DNA of 64,000 bases, from assembly GCA_011319805.1 (NCBI GenBank), contig SJRY01000236.1, forward strand, positions 682,001 to 746,000, read 5' to 3'. Below are positions 34,552 through 46,722 of the stretch, piece after piece. Each line of letters starts with the position of its first letter. Position 1 is the stretch's first letter. The DNA comes from Macrocybe gigantea. Taxonomy: Eukaryota; Basidiomycota; Agaricomycetes; Agaricales; Callistosporiaceae. A program made the position numbers and the translations under genes. A model generated the notes under the pieces. The model was not told the DNA's origin. It did not search any database and was given only the letters and a program-made list of their open reading frames with translations.

Positions 34552-36553
34552 TCATTGAATGATCACACCGATCCGCGTCACGTTGTTGCTCGCTAACAAA
34601 TTTGCGGTCCCGATAGGCACCCCGCTCAATGCGCCCTTCACGGCGATGGTAGCCAACGTATTGCTCATCACCGCCGGAGTCGATGCGCCCAAGATGCTCA
34701 GTAGATACGCGATCAGACCTGCAACGTGCGCTGCAGACTGTATAAATGACGTGTTGGGTCAACGTCATAGACGACCGAAAAAAAAAAAGAAAGTTCAAAT
34801 CGAACACCCACTGAAGAAGATCCGGATATAGTGTTGGTGGCCTATGTCATGGAATAAACGCTTAGCGATGGACGCGAAATACTTCCAGAATGAGAAGAAC
34901 ACACAGTCGGACTACCGATCCAATCACTCAGAATGTTCACGCCAGGAGCGAACAGATCCAGCAACGATCCCGTGTTGGACCCTGAAGACATCGCATCCGC
35001 GATGGAGCACGCACCGACCGTGATCGCCGATGGAACTCGCGCAGGACTAAAGTTTGACACGTCTGAAGCACTGTTACCAGCAGAAACCTGATGCAGAGAG
35101 AGAATAGCGGTTGCTCAGCTATGATCGATCTCGTCAAACGTGCATGGCGCCATTTACCGCGACATGGATGCCAGCATTGGTGACCTAATATATCCCATGA
35201 ACAACAGACTTCCTTATGACGAAGATTCGTCGGCTTACGGCGGTCACTGCGTTATCCATTGCCGCAGATGCGCTGCCACCGATCGCCATCAGCACTACCG
35301 AAGGTCGCCCAGATGCCTGCGCCGATTGGATAATCCAGTTCAGCCCAGAGATGCTGTCCGAAAGGAGCCCTAGTTAAAGCTAAAATCATGACAGCGAAAT
35401 CTGCTCACATGTCAGATATGGTACCGGCGCTAGCATGACACAAAATGTCAGTCATAGGCAGACATGAGTAATACTTATGTTTACCCCTGGTCACTAAGAA
35501 CTTTCACAGATATGATGTTTGCCAGCTGCGAGTCACTTTAGCCTACGGTCTCCTCTGACGAAACTGAACCCTTGCCTTTGCGACGCCAAAGCGTGTACCA
35601 GCAGCAGTCCCCCTAGAGAATTCCAGATGAGCTCATCGCTCAGAGCAGAATACAAAGTTCCACCATACGCGCAGTGAGTACCTGCGGTTGACCTGATGAA
35701 CAAGATGTGTATGCATCATCGTTGCAAGACTCACCATGCCCGTTCCCGTCGGTGTTGCTGAGTTTGTTTCGCAGAGCATCAGCAACTGCGTTGCAGCCGA
35801 TCAACGTAACATACTGTACCTATAGTTTCCGAATGTTGCTCCCCATCGTGCCCGTCCACCAAAATCAGACTGCGAAATGCCGTCGATGAATGTCCGCCAG
35901 ATCGAATAACCTACTCACATGTTCAACAAAGACGCCAGTATCTGACCGAATTTTGTCAGGACTAGAGTCTGTGTCCGAGGCAATCACACGCCCACCAAGA
36001 ATATAAATATCCGTTCCTTGTCCAGCGTTGGCGCCGTATTTGTAAGTGAACAAAGCAGAAGTGTTTTGGTTTGCAAGCTTCGCATCCTGACTGATCCTCG
36101 CCAGACCCCATGGAGCGTCCGTCTGCGAAACAAACACGTTGCTGGACGCGATCCGCACAATTCCGTCCTCCTCAATGTAGTCGACACCTGGAGAATTCAG
36201 CAGCTCCTCAATAGCTTGATCGTTGAAGTTTCCTTATGGGTCGAAAACGTGTACGACCGTCATCGAGTTATCCAGAAGTGGAATGATGCACATACCTGCA
36301 AAGCCGTTAAAGTCCAAGCTCGCCGACCAGACCTGTTTCAAGTCTGGATAGGCGGACGCTGGCAGCTGGAATTCCGTGACGTGTCGTTTGAGTTTGACAA
36401 TGTACCTCCCGGGAATGCTTTCCCCTCGATATGGCTTGACCCTCGCGTCTTGCCATCCTCGCGCTGCCGATACGTCGGCGTTGAAGGAGCTTGCGGCGAA
36501 GTCGTCAGAGCAGCGAATATACCAAGAGCGTATAATAGCCCATAGAACGTCAT
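34552..36553 (-). CDS. Subtilisin-like serine protease (S8A, proteinase K type), secreted
   Basis: Endopeptidase with signal peptide, inhibitor I9 prodomain and S8 catalytic domain, split by many introns. Signal: FYGLLYALGIFAAL. Prodomain: PGRYIVKLKRHVTEF, IEELLNSPGVDYIEEDG. Catalytic Asp in DIYILDTGVFVEH (joined by an intron), His in DGNGHGTHCAGTAAGTRFG assembled over three introns, substrate-site GLNWIIQSAQ and VSAGNSA. The serine is in ISG-S-S-S-S-A-A-HVAG, aligned with the usual GTSMA-S/T-P/A-H. The intron 35526-35575 is GC-AG and sits between GVAK and LANIISVKV. One frame break occurs just after the signal peptide, at the AA of 36499-36500. One base there joins signal and prodomain. The C-terminus ends NNVTRIGVIIQ. 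Confidence 0.88.
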
Positions 36554-37542
36554 ATCGAAGTGAAGGTGTCCTTTTTTTAGTCGGATGCTACGTACACTCT
36601 CAGCGGTCTTCCTGCAATGCCCGAGGCAGGTCTTTTGTAGGAACTGGCATATGGGGATACCTGTTTGACGTTGACCGCCGAGAATCCATCATGTCACTGT
36701 TACATATGGACCGTTCGCGTATTATTGGCCGACAATGTACTTAGTCAAGTGCATCACACAAGTGTCAAGACTGGGACGAGAATGGTCTCTGTCCATGAGG
36801 GAGAGTGAGCATGTGCAGCTGTCCGTACAGACTTGGCGCCGGATTGCCGGATGACATCAACCGGATACCAGCACCATAACCTAATTTGTTTTCGCCCTCA
36901 GCTTTCATCCTCAGCCCAATGAATCTCAATTTTCTTTCGTGACTGTCACCTTCCCGGGTGAATCAAGCGTCTGTTTCAGATTACAGCAAGCTACTGGCAG
37001 CAGCAGGCCTCCTACGCGATTGGGGCGAATTTTTCTGACTTATGAACCACCCTTAACAATGTGAAATCGACTGCCCAGGCTTCGGACCTCAATGTTGCTC
37101 AGGACCTGCGTTTTTTTTACGCTGCATAGGTATTCTCCGGTTCCTCTTTGTCGAGGTTGTTCCACTGACTGGAGTGATGTCGCATCTTCGTGCGCATTAA
37201 GTGCGAACGAAGGATCAACGAAAATGCATCGCGAAGACGAACGTGCAGTTCAGACAAGGTCAGTGGGAATTCTCCCTCATGGTCCTCTAATTACTTACCT
37301 ACTTGCGAACTGGATAAAAATACAGGCGATGACACTCCCAGGCAGAGCTTCTCCAATATCCTTCTACATAACGGTGTCTGTGGAGTTGAGCGTGTCTTCA
37401 GTCCCGTGGCTACGCCCACAGGACCTTGGGCTGGAATTCTCCGGCGAGCTTCGGTCCAGAGAAGGATTTTTGAGAGAGCAGTGCCCTTATAAGGATTCTT
37501 GAACGGCTGCAAGAATGGCAAGAAGGAATCTTCTTCCTTGCA
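36554..37542. promoter_or_regulatory. Divergent promoter region, protease / GH3 copy A
   Basis: 989 bp between two start codons. No gene seen. A CTTATAAGG element lies at about 37487-37495, some 50 bp before the GH3 ATG. Part of it (about 37183-37290) resembles the upstream region of GH3 copy B. Confidence 0.5.
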
Positions 37543-39997
37543 ATGCTCGCTCTCGGGGCGTTCGCGCTTGTGCTCTGCTTGGGGTCCACTAATGGCCTCG
37601 TGTATACCTTCCCCAACTGCTCGAGTGCGCCCCTGAGGGGGAGCGCCGTCTGCGATACCACAAAGGATCCTGCAACTCGGGCCAAGGCGCTGATTAGTTT
37701 GTTCACGGTGGATGAACTCATAGCCAACACTGTTAATCTCTCTCCCGGTGTCCCGCGATTGGGCATCCCGAGCTATCAGTGGTGGTCTGAGGCGCTTGTG
37801 AGTTTATGCAAAGAGCGCACATCGACCATCTGAATGACATTGTTTCTACAGCATGGTGTCGCTGGGAGTCCTGGCGTCACTTTTGCATCATCCGGAAACT
37901 TCAGTTTTGCCACTTCTTTCCCGCAGCCCATTACGATGGGCGCCGCTTTTGATGATCCTCTCATTAAGCAAGTCGCATCGATAATCAGTACCGAGGCTCG
38001 TGCCTTCAACAACTTCGGCCGAGCAGGCCTCGACTTCTTTACACCCAATATCAACCCGTTCAAGGATCCGCGATGGGGACGCGGACAAGAAACCCCGGGA
38101 GAGGATCCTTTCCATGTTTCCCGTTATGTTCTCAATCTCATTGACGGTTTACAAGGCGGAATCGACCCTCAGCCTTACTTCAAAATCATAGCCGATTGCA
38201 AGCACTACGCCGCATATGATCTCGAAAATTGGCAAGGCAATATTCGAACGTCCTTCGATGCCAAGGTCACTATACAAGACCTGAGCGAATATTACCTTCC
38301 CCCTTTTCAAAGCTGCGTCAGGGACGCCAAAGTTGCGTCCGTGATGTGTAGCTACAACTCCGTGAACGGTATTCCGTCCTGCGCCAATTCATATCTCCTG
38401 CAGTCCATCTTGAGGGATTTCTGGCATTTTAATGATGATCGCTGGGTCACATCTGACTGCGACGCAGTTGACAACATTTTCAGTACACATCACTTTACTG
38501 CGACCTTTGCCGAGGCCGTTGCGGATGCGCTGAAAGCTGGCACCGATGTCGACTGTGGAACCGCGTATTCTGCTCACCTCCCCGATGCTTTCAATCAATC
38601 ACTTATCACGCGTGCTGATTTAGAGCGAGCCCTCACCCGCCAGTACACGTCGCTCGTCAGGTAAGTCAATTGTATAAGTCGATTGTCCATCGCGCTGCCC
38701 GATCTTGACACTGGTATAGGCTTGGTTATTTTGACCCCGCCGATGTTCAGCCGTACCGCAAACTGGATGCGTCAAACATCAATACGCCAGATGCTCAAGA
38801 TCTTGCCCATCAAGCAGCGGTCGAAGGCATTGTTCTGCTTAAGAATGACGGAACTCTCCCGTTGAAAAGCTCGATCAGGAGATTGGCCATTATCGGTCCG
38901 TGGGGTAATGCGACAACCCAAATGCAAGGAAATTACCAGGGCATCGCTCCCTTCCTCGTCAGCCCTTTGCAGGGCGCTGTCAATGCTGGTTATCAGGCCA
39001 CATTTGTCGCTGGCACAACCATCTCCGGTACATCTACATCAGGGTTTGCAGCGGCCTTGACCGCTGCCCGCGCCGCAGATGCGATTATTTTTGCTGGCGG
39101 CATCGACGAGAGTATTGAAGCTGAAGGACATGATAGGATCACGATTACGTGGCCTGGAAACCAGCTTGATTTAGTTTCACAACTGCAGACACTTGGCAAG
39201 CCTCTGGTTGTAGTACAATTTGGTGGTGGCCAGGTGGACGGTACCGCTTTGAAAGCCAATCGCACGGTTCGTATCACGTTCAGGGACATCTCCACCTCAC
39301 TGACGGCTATCTATGACAGGTCAATGCCCTTCTTTGGGCTGGTTACCCAGGACAGAGTGGCGGCACTGCTCTGTTCGATATCCTTAGTGGAAAGACATCT
39401 CCGTCGGGGCGACTCCCAATGACTCAGTACCCTGCTTTGTTCACAAACCAGGTCGGTATGACGGACATGAACCTGCGACCGAGTGCCACCAATCCCGGCC
39501 GCACCTACAAGTGGTACACTGGCACACCTGTTTTCGAGTTCGGCCACGGTCTGCACTACACCACGTTCAACCTCAGCTTCCAAAGTCAACCCGCGACCCA
39601 GTACCGCATCTCGGACCTGGTTGCTGCTGCGGCAACCTCTCCCTTCATGGATACCGCGCTATTCGATACATTCAACGTTGCTGTTCGCAACCTAGGCAGT
39701 GTAACATCCGATTATGTTGCCCTTCTGTTCGTCAGCGGCACGGGTGGTCCGGCACCATTACCCAAGAAACAGCTCATATCCTATACACGTGTCCATCAGA
39801 TTCAACCCGGACGCATCGGTCAGGCTGAGCTGGCTGTGGGTCTAGGCTCGATCGCTCGGGCGGACTCTACCGGAAGCTTGTGGCTCTTCAATGGCACATA
39901 CCAGTTGACGGTGGACACCACGCCTGCGCTGACTCACCAATTTACTCTAGTTGGTGCGCCGGTGCAGATTACTGAATTCCCGCAGGGCTCTTCGTAA
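37543..39997 (+). CDS. GH3 beta-xylosidase, tandem copy A (intact)
   Basis: Secreted glycoside hydrolase of family 3, fungal beta-xylosidase type, which releases xylose from xylo-oligosaccharides. Exons 37543-37797, 37852-38660, 38720-39266 and 39320-39997 sum to 2289 nt and 762 residues with no break. Signal peptide MLALGAFALVLCLGSTNGLV. Family motifs: [47 protein letters not shown], and the nucleophile Asp in VTSDCDAVDN. The second domain has EGIVLLKNDGTLPLK, FAGGIDESIEAEG and ALLWAGYPGQSGGTALFDIL. The fibronectin-III-like C-terminus has FEFGHGLHYTTF. Substrate by family only. It could also act on arabinosides. Confidence 0.93.
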
Positions 39998-40886
39998 ATA
40001 TGGGACGTTGTGGACCTTCTCTCGGCATCCTTCAGTGTCCGGAAATGCGAAATACGAAAAAGGCGTCTTGATTCGACAACATGTATTTGAGTAAGTTCCG
40101 TATAAATCAATGTCATTTGCACGTAAGAGTGGTAAATGGGACAAGGCAATTCCCAAGTTTTGACTTTCAGAAGGTGAGCGAGGGTTTGGACGCACAGAAG
40201 CCGACTCACGGTCTCTGCTCAAGCTAGTGACATAGGACTGACTTTTTCTGTTGAACTTGCATCTATCCGCGACATGGCCCGCTATACCCGGTGTGTCGCA
40301 GCGAGTCCACGAAGATGGCACGGTGACCGAAAACGGTAAGCAACCGAGTTCCTTGTGTCGTGCGCTGGAATCTCGATGCAAGACATAGTCGACTGGCTGT
40401 CCAGCTATGCAAAATCAGACGACACGAGTTTTATTTCTGCCGAATGACTGATTGAAATTAACCGTCCCGGGCCGTAAACTCTATCAACGGACTGCATTTC
40501 CGCTGATCTCGACATGCTGCCACGTTTTCCCCGACCCTTTTCCGTTAGGATCGTCCTGATATCCGGAGCGACGAACCACCTCCATGCGCATTATGAGCGA
40601 ACGAAGCCCCAAAGACAAGGTGTCATGATGACGAACATACGAGGTGAATATGAATTTCCTTCTGATGGTCCTAAGAACTGCTCTTGAAAGGGATAACTGG
40701 TTCACTCCGAGACGAGGCTTCTTCATTACCGGCTCCCAAGGATCCGCGTCGACGGCGCTTCAGACCTGTGACCGTCCTCGAAGGACCGGTGGGCATTTGC
40801 GTCACGAGAGGATGTAAACGGTACGATATAGAGATATAAAGATCGTCAGAAGCGCCAAAAACGACAAAGAATTTTGTGTCTTCTCC
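39998..40886. promoter_or_regulatory. Spacer between tandem GH3 genes, promoter of copy B
   Basis: No gene seen. A GATATAAAG element at about 40832-40840 lies 47-55 bp before the copy B ATG. Blocks at about 40586-40675 resemble those upstream of copy A (GCGCATTA..GAGCGAACGAAG, GACAAGG, ATGGTCCT). Confidence 0.5.
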
Positions 40887-43312
40887 ATGCTCATCCTCAG
40901 CGCTTTACTGCTTACGATCTGCTTGCCTGCCATATATGGCCTGGTATACAGATTCCCGGATTGTTCCAGCGCACCTTGAAGGGTAATGTAATTTGCGACA
41001 CCACGAAAGATCCCGCTACTCGAGCGAAGGGGCTGATCAGTTTGTTCACGGTGGACGAACTCATCGCCAATACCGTGAATCTATCGCCTGGTGTTCCCCG
41101 ATTGGGCTTGCCGAGTTACCAATGGTGGTCCGAAGCGCTAGTACGTTTCTTCAACTGCACAAGGGACACCAACTTAATGACTTGATATTGTCAGCACGGT
41201 GTCGCTGGGAGCCCTGGGTGTCTTTCACGATTCCGGAAACTTCAGTTCAGCTACCTCTTTTCCTCAAGTCATTACTTTGGGTGCCACTTTCGATGATTTG
41301 CTCATAAAGCAGATCGCATCTGTGACCAGTACGGAAGCCCGGGCTTTTAGCAACGCCGGCCGAGCAGGCCTTGATTACTTTACACCCAACATCAATCCAT
41401 TCAGAGATCCGCGATGGGGACGTGGACAAGAGACACCGGGAGAGGACCCTCTCCACATCTCGCGATATGTTTTCAATCTCATCGATGGCTTACAGGGCGG
41501 AATCGACCCGAAACCGTACTTCAAGGTAGCTGCCGATTGCAAACATTATGCTGCCTACGATCTGGAGGATTGGCAAGGCACTACGCGGACTGATTTTGAC
41601 GCCAAAGTCACTTTACAGGAGCTGAGCGAATATTACCTCCCTGCTTTTCAGAGCTGCGTCAGAGAGCTAAAGTCGCCTCTGTGATGTGCAGCTTCAATTC
41701 CGTCAATGGTGTCCCCTCCTGCGCTAATTCGTATCTTCTACAAACACTCTTGAGAGATTTTTGGAGATTCAATGACGATCGCTGGGTCGTTTCCGACTGT
41801 GACGCGGTGGATAATATAATCAGCACGCATCATTTCGCTCCTACATATGCTCAGGCCGTCGCAGATGCGTTGAAAGCTGGCACTGATGTTGATTGCGGGA
41901 CGACTTATTCCGACCACCTCCCAGAAGCATACAATAAGTCGTTGATTACGCGCACCGATCTGGAAAAGGCCCTCACGCGCCAATATACATCTCTAGTCAG
42001 GCAAGTTCATTCCTTGCCGCGCAGGGCGTACTTGACGCTTTGTAGACTTGGCTACTTCGACCCCGCCAATGCCAGCCGTATCGCACCTTGGATTGGTCGG
42101 ATGTCAATAAACAGATGCCCAAAATCTCGCTTACATGGCGGCAATCGAGGGCATTGTGCTGCTGAAAAACGATGGGACACTCCCATTGAAAAAATCAATC
42201 AAGAAATTAGCGATCATTGGTCCATGGGCAAATGCGACAACCCAGATGCAGGCGAATTACAATGGAGCCGCCCCCTTCCTCGTCAGCCCTTTACATGGCG
42301 CCGTCAATGCAGGTTACCAGGCCACATTCATTCCTGGTACGACAATTACTGGCACGTCTACTACAGGATTCCCTGCTGCTTTGACTGCCGCACATGCGGC
42401 GGATGCGATCATCTTTGCAGGCGGCATTGACGGAAGCATCGAGAATGAAGCACTCGACAGGACAACTATTACATGGCCTGGAAACCAGCTCGACCTTATT
42501 TCTCAGCTTCAGAGCCTCGGAAAGCCCCTTATCGTCGTACAGTTCGGTGGTGGTCAGGTCGACGGTACTATTTTGAAAGATAATCGCACGGTTCGTCGTC
42601 TGGCTTGTCGTTCTGGGTCACTCTGGACACTCCACAGGTGAATGCCATGGTATGGGCTGGTTATCCTGGGCAGAGCGTGGTACTGCTTTATTCGACATCC
42701 TGAGTGGAAGAACATCTCCGTCAGGACGACTCCCATGACCAGTATCCTGCTTCGTTTACTACCCAGGTCCCTATGACGGACATGAACCTGCGACCGAGCT
42801 CCACCAACCCCGGGCGTACCTACATGTGGTACACAGGTGCTCCTGTCTTCGAGTTCGGCCACGGTCTCCATTACACCACTTTCAGTCTTAGTTGGAGGAA
42901 TCAGCCCCCGACTCAATATCGCATCTCAGATTTAGTTGTTGCCGCGAAGAAATTTAAATTCATGGATATCGCGCCATTCGACATATTCAACGTCGTTATT
43001 GAGAATACAGGAGGCGCGACATCGGACTACGTCGCTCTTTTGTTTGTGAATAGTACTAGTGGACCCACACCATACCCGAGAAAGCGCCTCATATCCTATT
43101 CGCGCATTCACAAGGTTAAACCAGGAAGCGCGAGTCAAGCCCAGCTAGGGGTGACTCTAGGCTCGATCGCCCGGGCAGACTCCACGGGAAGTTTGTGGCT
43201 CTTCAATGGCACATATCAGCTCACGGTGGATACGATACCAGCACTGACTCATCACTTCACTCTGGTCGGTGCGCCAGTTCAGATTACCGAATTTCCGCAA
43301 GTTCCCTCATGA
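40887..43312 (+). CDS. GH3 beta-xylosidase, tandem copy B (many frame breaks)
   Basis: Paralog of the gene at 37543, with all introns at the same places (after EAL, SLVR and NRT). Same motifs: [43 protein letters not shown], nucleophile Asp in VVSDCDAVDN, FAGGIDGSIENEA, FEFGHGLHYTTF. About nine single-base losses interrupt the frame relative to copy A (near 40974, 41215, 41226, 41665, 42072, 42112, 42677, 42732 and 42739). Adding one base at each restores copy A's length and residues. The second intron (42001-42045) is GC-AG where copy A has GT. No in-frame nonsense or catalytic-site loss is seen apart from these, so I keep it as a gene rather than calling it dead. Confidence 0.72.
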
Positions 43313-43536
43313 GCACGGATGCAGAGAATGTCCCTGGGCTCCTTGTTGATAAGAAATTCGTTTTCTATGTCTGTTTGTACTCCAAGAAGGCTCAATTCCA
43401 TCCCATTCACAATACACAATTCGACACGATACTGCGCCAGAGACATACCACACTGCGAGTTAGAACGGATATGAGTACTCAGTGTCCGAAATTCCCTGCG
43501 CCATTTGTTCGTCGTGGCATTGATCCATATAGTCTA

Positions 43537-45317
43537 CTAGAATCTGCCACCAGTTGTCCCTCTCCTTGCCTTGTAAACTCCGATGTCCTTTCCCCAGCCC
43601 CTCAATGCACTAGCCAAACGGCCAGGTATGCCGGGCTCCTTGCCTAACTCTTCGACCGGAGTCAGATACGTTCGGATGGTAAACACAATCGCTCCAGAGC
43701 GGGTAGCCGTCTTAGCGTTTGTCGTTCGGAGCGAAGTCGCAAATTGGCGGGTGTAGGTGACGATCGAGTGGGCAAATGAGCAGGGTGCGCGTGGACGAAG
43801 GTATCCTCAGGCCCATTCGTACTCTCGGACCAAGCCAGTTCCTCAGGGTCGATGTCTTCCACTCTACTTGTACCAGTTGAAGGGTCGTTATTTTTGGCAT
43901 GACAACTTGGAAGAAATAGTTGTTCCGAGTAACGGGTTTATCGACGGAGAGCTTCTGAAAGTAGCGTTCCATGCTCATTTTCAACTTCTCTTCGTCTGTT
44001 ATGCCAAGCGGAGAGGAATGTTGGCATAGAAGGTCGTACAGGAGGAACTGACAATACACATACAACGCGGAACATGGCCCGAGATATGTATTTCATCGAG
44101 CGGCATTCCAATCTTGTCCTCCATACGCCAAAAGCCTGACATTGTGAGAGTTGATGGTATCGGTCTTGTCAACAAGCTTTCGCACATACCAGGAACGCAG
44201 ATAGCTCCCGCTGAAAATAGTACCTTCCATCCGAACCTAGGAACACGGGTCAGCTCACAGACAGCTACTAGGAGATAGGCGAAAAATGTGATGCACCTTC
44301 AATCATCAAAGCCAGATCATCTTGCACGCTAAGTTCAAACCAATATTCAAGTGAACAGAAATTGAATGGTCAAGGCATACTGACATTGAAGCAGCAATTT
44401 TCAATGCTTCTTCCCCAGTCCTTGTGTCATTCGCGTTGATAGGTAGATGGTAGGACTCGCCCAGCGGCTTTATAGTGATAGTTTTGATGGGTGGCGCACC
44501 GTTCCAGCCATAGTTGTACGAAGATGAAAACGGAGAAGCATCGTCATGTCTTTCTACGTAAAAGGTGGAAGGATATCGCCTATGAAGGTATTCAGCCAAC
44601 TCGTGGACCAATTCAACAGCTGGTTCACATGGCATTTGAAATCGAGAAGGAAGCATCGATCTAGAAAACACTCACCAGCCTCTCTGCCGGACGATACATG
44701 GTCCGGATTATCTGGAAGCACTCGCACAACACTTTGACCGCGAGCATGAATGCGACGTTGACGAATGGTATGGTACTGGTAAAAGCGATCGTCGAGCTAC
44801 AGAGGGGCGTGGCATCACCAAAATATGTCGTTTACAGCATTAGTCCCAATGTCTTACTTCAATCCACTCGTCCCAGAGCATAGTCCGGATACCCATGGTG
44901 ACACTGACGGAAACATAATCTGCTTAAAATTAATGACTCCAAAAGATGGTGCAACAACTGAACTGGTATTCTCCTCGCCGGAATGGCCTGTAAGGAATAG
45001 GTCTGATCTCGTGTAGCTCGCGCAAACAAGGTGTAATTGGCGGATAGTCAAACTCGACGGGGTTCCATTCTGAGGAAACTGAGTGTGATGGCGGAGCAAT
45101 CAAAGGATCCAGACAGACCTCCGAGTTTGCGTTTCTTATTGCGCTCAGACTGGTCAGAAGGTCCGGCAGGCAATTTGGGCGGAAGAGGTCGGTTTCGTTT
45201 GGAGAACCAGATAAATGAGGAAACGAGAGCCCCTGCAAACACGCCGAGAGCTAGGACATGTTCAGAGACGACACGGCGCCAGATTCCTATGTTATACACT
45301 AGATACTGGTTCCCCAT
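43537..45317 (-). CDS. DUF3445 / heme-dependent oxidative N-demethylase-like protein (frame-broken)
   Basis: Fungal member of the DUF3445 (HODM/HDOD) family. A bacterial relative is a heme-dependent oxidase that demethylates small amines. The fungal substrate is unknown. The N-terminus has a membrane anchor (VLALGVFAGALVSSFIWF) and Pro-rich linker. Family blocks are YPPITPCLRELHEIRPIPYR, RRGEYHVTMGIRTMLWDEWI across an intron, LDDRFYQYHTIRQRRI, HELAEYLHRRYPSTF, VQDDLALMIEGSDGRYYFS, GFWRMEDKIGMPLDEIHISG and NNYFFQVVMPK. The end is IPGRLASALRGWGKDIGVYK. Four breaks (about 45095, 44214, 43891 and 43701) each close with one added base. About seven introns. It converges on GH3 copy B with 224 bp between stops. 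Confidence 0.78.
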
Positions 45318-45784
45318 CTTCAGTGTAGCTCGTCAAGTTCGTGGAGGGTGCGAACTCGAAGATAAGGCCAAGACTCGGGCCGGCGTGATCACGAGAACCG
45401 GTTATCTGACAATCATTTCCAGCGACTAGTTGTGATGGTCAGAAGAGCACAAAGATGATATGTGAAGCAGATATTAGCCCATACGATTTTGTTTGAGTTC
45501 TAAGATACGGAAAAAATACATACAACCGAGGCTCCAAGGATAAGAGAAACGATAACGATCTCGTCGTCCTTTTACAATAAAATGGTCTGCGTAGATGATA
45601 TTAAAGGGTGATATGGATGTAACAGCCAAAAACGAGTCTGTAAAACTGAGCAGGTCATGAAGACCGTCGGCGTTTCTAGGAGTATGCCGGGTTTTGCCGA
45701 CGGGCCAGCACAACATTTTGAGAAAACAACTACACCGTCATCGCCCTACCTCTCCCTTCTCATTCCCTCGTTTCCAGTCCGGTA
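45318..45784. promoter_or_regulatory. Divergent promoter region, DUF3445 gene / atp7
   Basis: 467 bp between two start codons. No gene seen. Confidence 0.45.
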
Positions 45785-46609
45785 ATGGCCACAAAAGCAG
45801 CCGCAGTCGCGGTCGTGAGTTTACCAGCGTTACTTGCAGAATTTCCGACAACGTCAAACTCACCAAATCATCGCGGTGTTAGGACTTTGCACGCATCTAT
45901 TCTTCTCTTGGTCTCGGAAGGGGTCCGTCTTTGCTGTGATATATAGCCCTTTACAAAACATTTCTTGACGCTTTCATCGTGAACCCAGAGACAATTGCTG
46001 CCCTGCAAGCTTTCCGCAAACGCCACCACGAAGCCAAACGCCTGGCCGACCAATATGCCACTCAGCCCACGACAGTGGACCTCGAACATTATCGCTCTGT
46101 GCTGAAGAACAAGGCTGTGGTTGATGAGGCGGAAAAGCTGTTGAAAGAATTTAAGCCTGTCACGTACGACGTCAATGCTCACGTCAAAGCCATCGAGGCT
46201 TTTGAAGCCAAGGCCGTACGTTTGTCCGCATGTTCACGCGTTTCTTGTCCTTACGACTCGCGGTAATGGCTCCAGGTCGCCAAAGCCAAGGAAACTGAAG
46301 AAAAGATTGACGTGGAGCTCAACGAGCTTAGAGCTACCCTTGCCAACATCGAGGAGGCACGACCTTTCGAACAGTTGACGGTGAACTCAGTCCAAATTCG
46401 GTCCATCTCTCTATGCTGACAGGGCTACAGGCCGACGAAGTTGGAAAGGCTCACCCTCGCATTGTTGAAGCCGTGGAGACGATGCTTAAGAAGGGCAAAT
46501 GGACGGTGCCAGGTATGGATTCAGTTATTATCCCTTCCCCATCATGCAATTCATATGCATCGCGATTTCAGGATACAAGGAGAAGTTCGGCGACCTCAAC
46601 CTCATGTAG
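45785..46609 (+). CDS. atp7: ATP synthase subunit d (stator), mitochondrial
   Basis: Peripheral-stalk subunit of the F1Fo ATP synthase. Six exons (45785-45814, 45883-45922, 45989-46215, 46276-46380, 46431-46512, 46572-46609) give 522 nt and 173 residues, the family's usual length, with no break. Motifs: ATKAAAVAVDFARIYSSLGL at the start, FRKRHHEAKRLADQYATQP, LEHYRSVLKNKAVVDEAEK, ANIEEARPFEQLTADEVGKA and a C-terminal YKEKFGDLNLM. No cleavable presequence is obvious, as in other fungal Atp7. Confidence 0.93.
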
Positions 46610-46722
46610 TTTCGCAAACAATATAGAATCCCTCGTGCTGAACTACCAGCCTTGCTTCTCCTCAGAAGTGGTAACATTTGAGTTCGTGAAATATACATTC
46701 CTGTATCATCTACTCGGTACTC

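Noticed and set aside
39267..39319. Frame break in GH3 copy A
   Set aside because: It is the third intron. Exons on both sides join in phase to NRTVNALLWAGYP.
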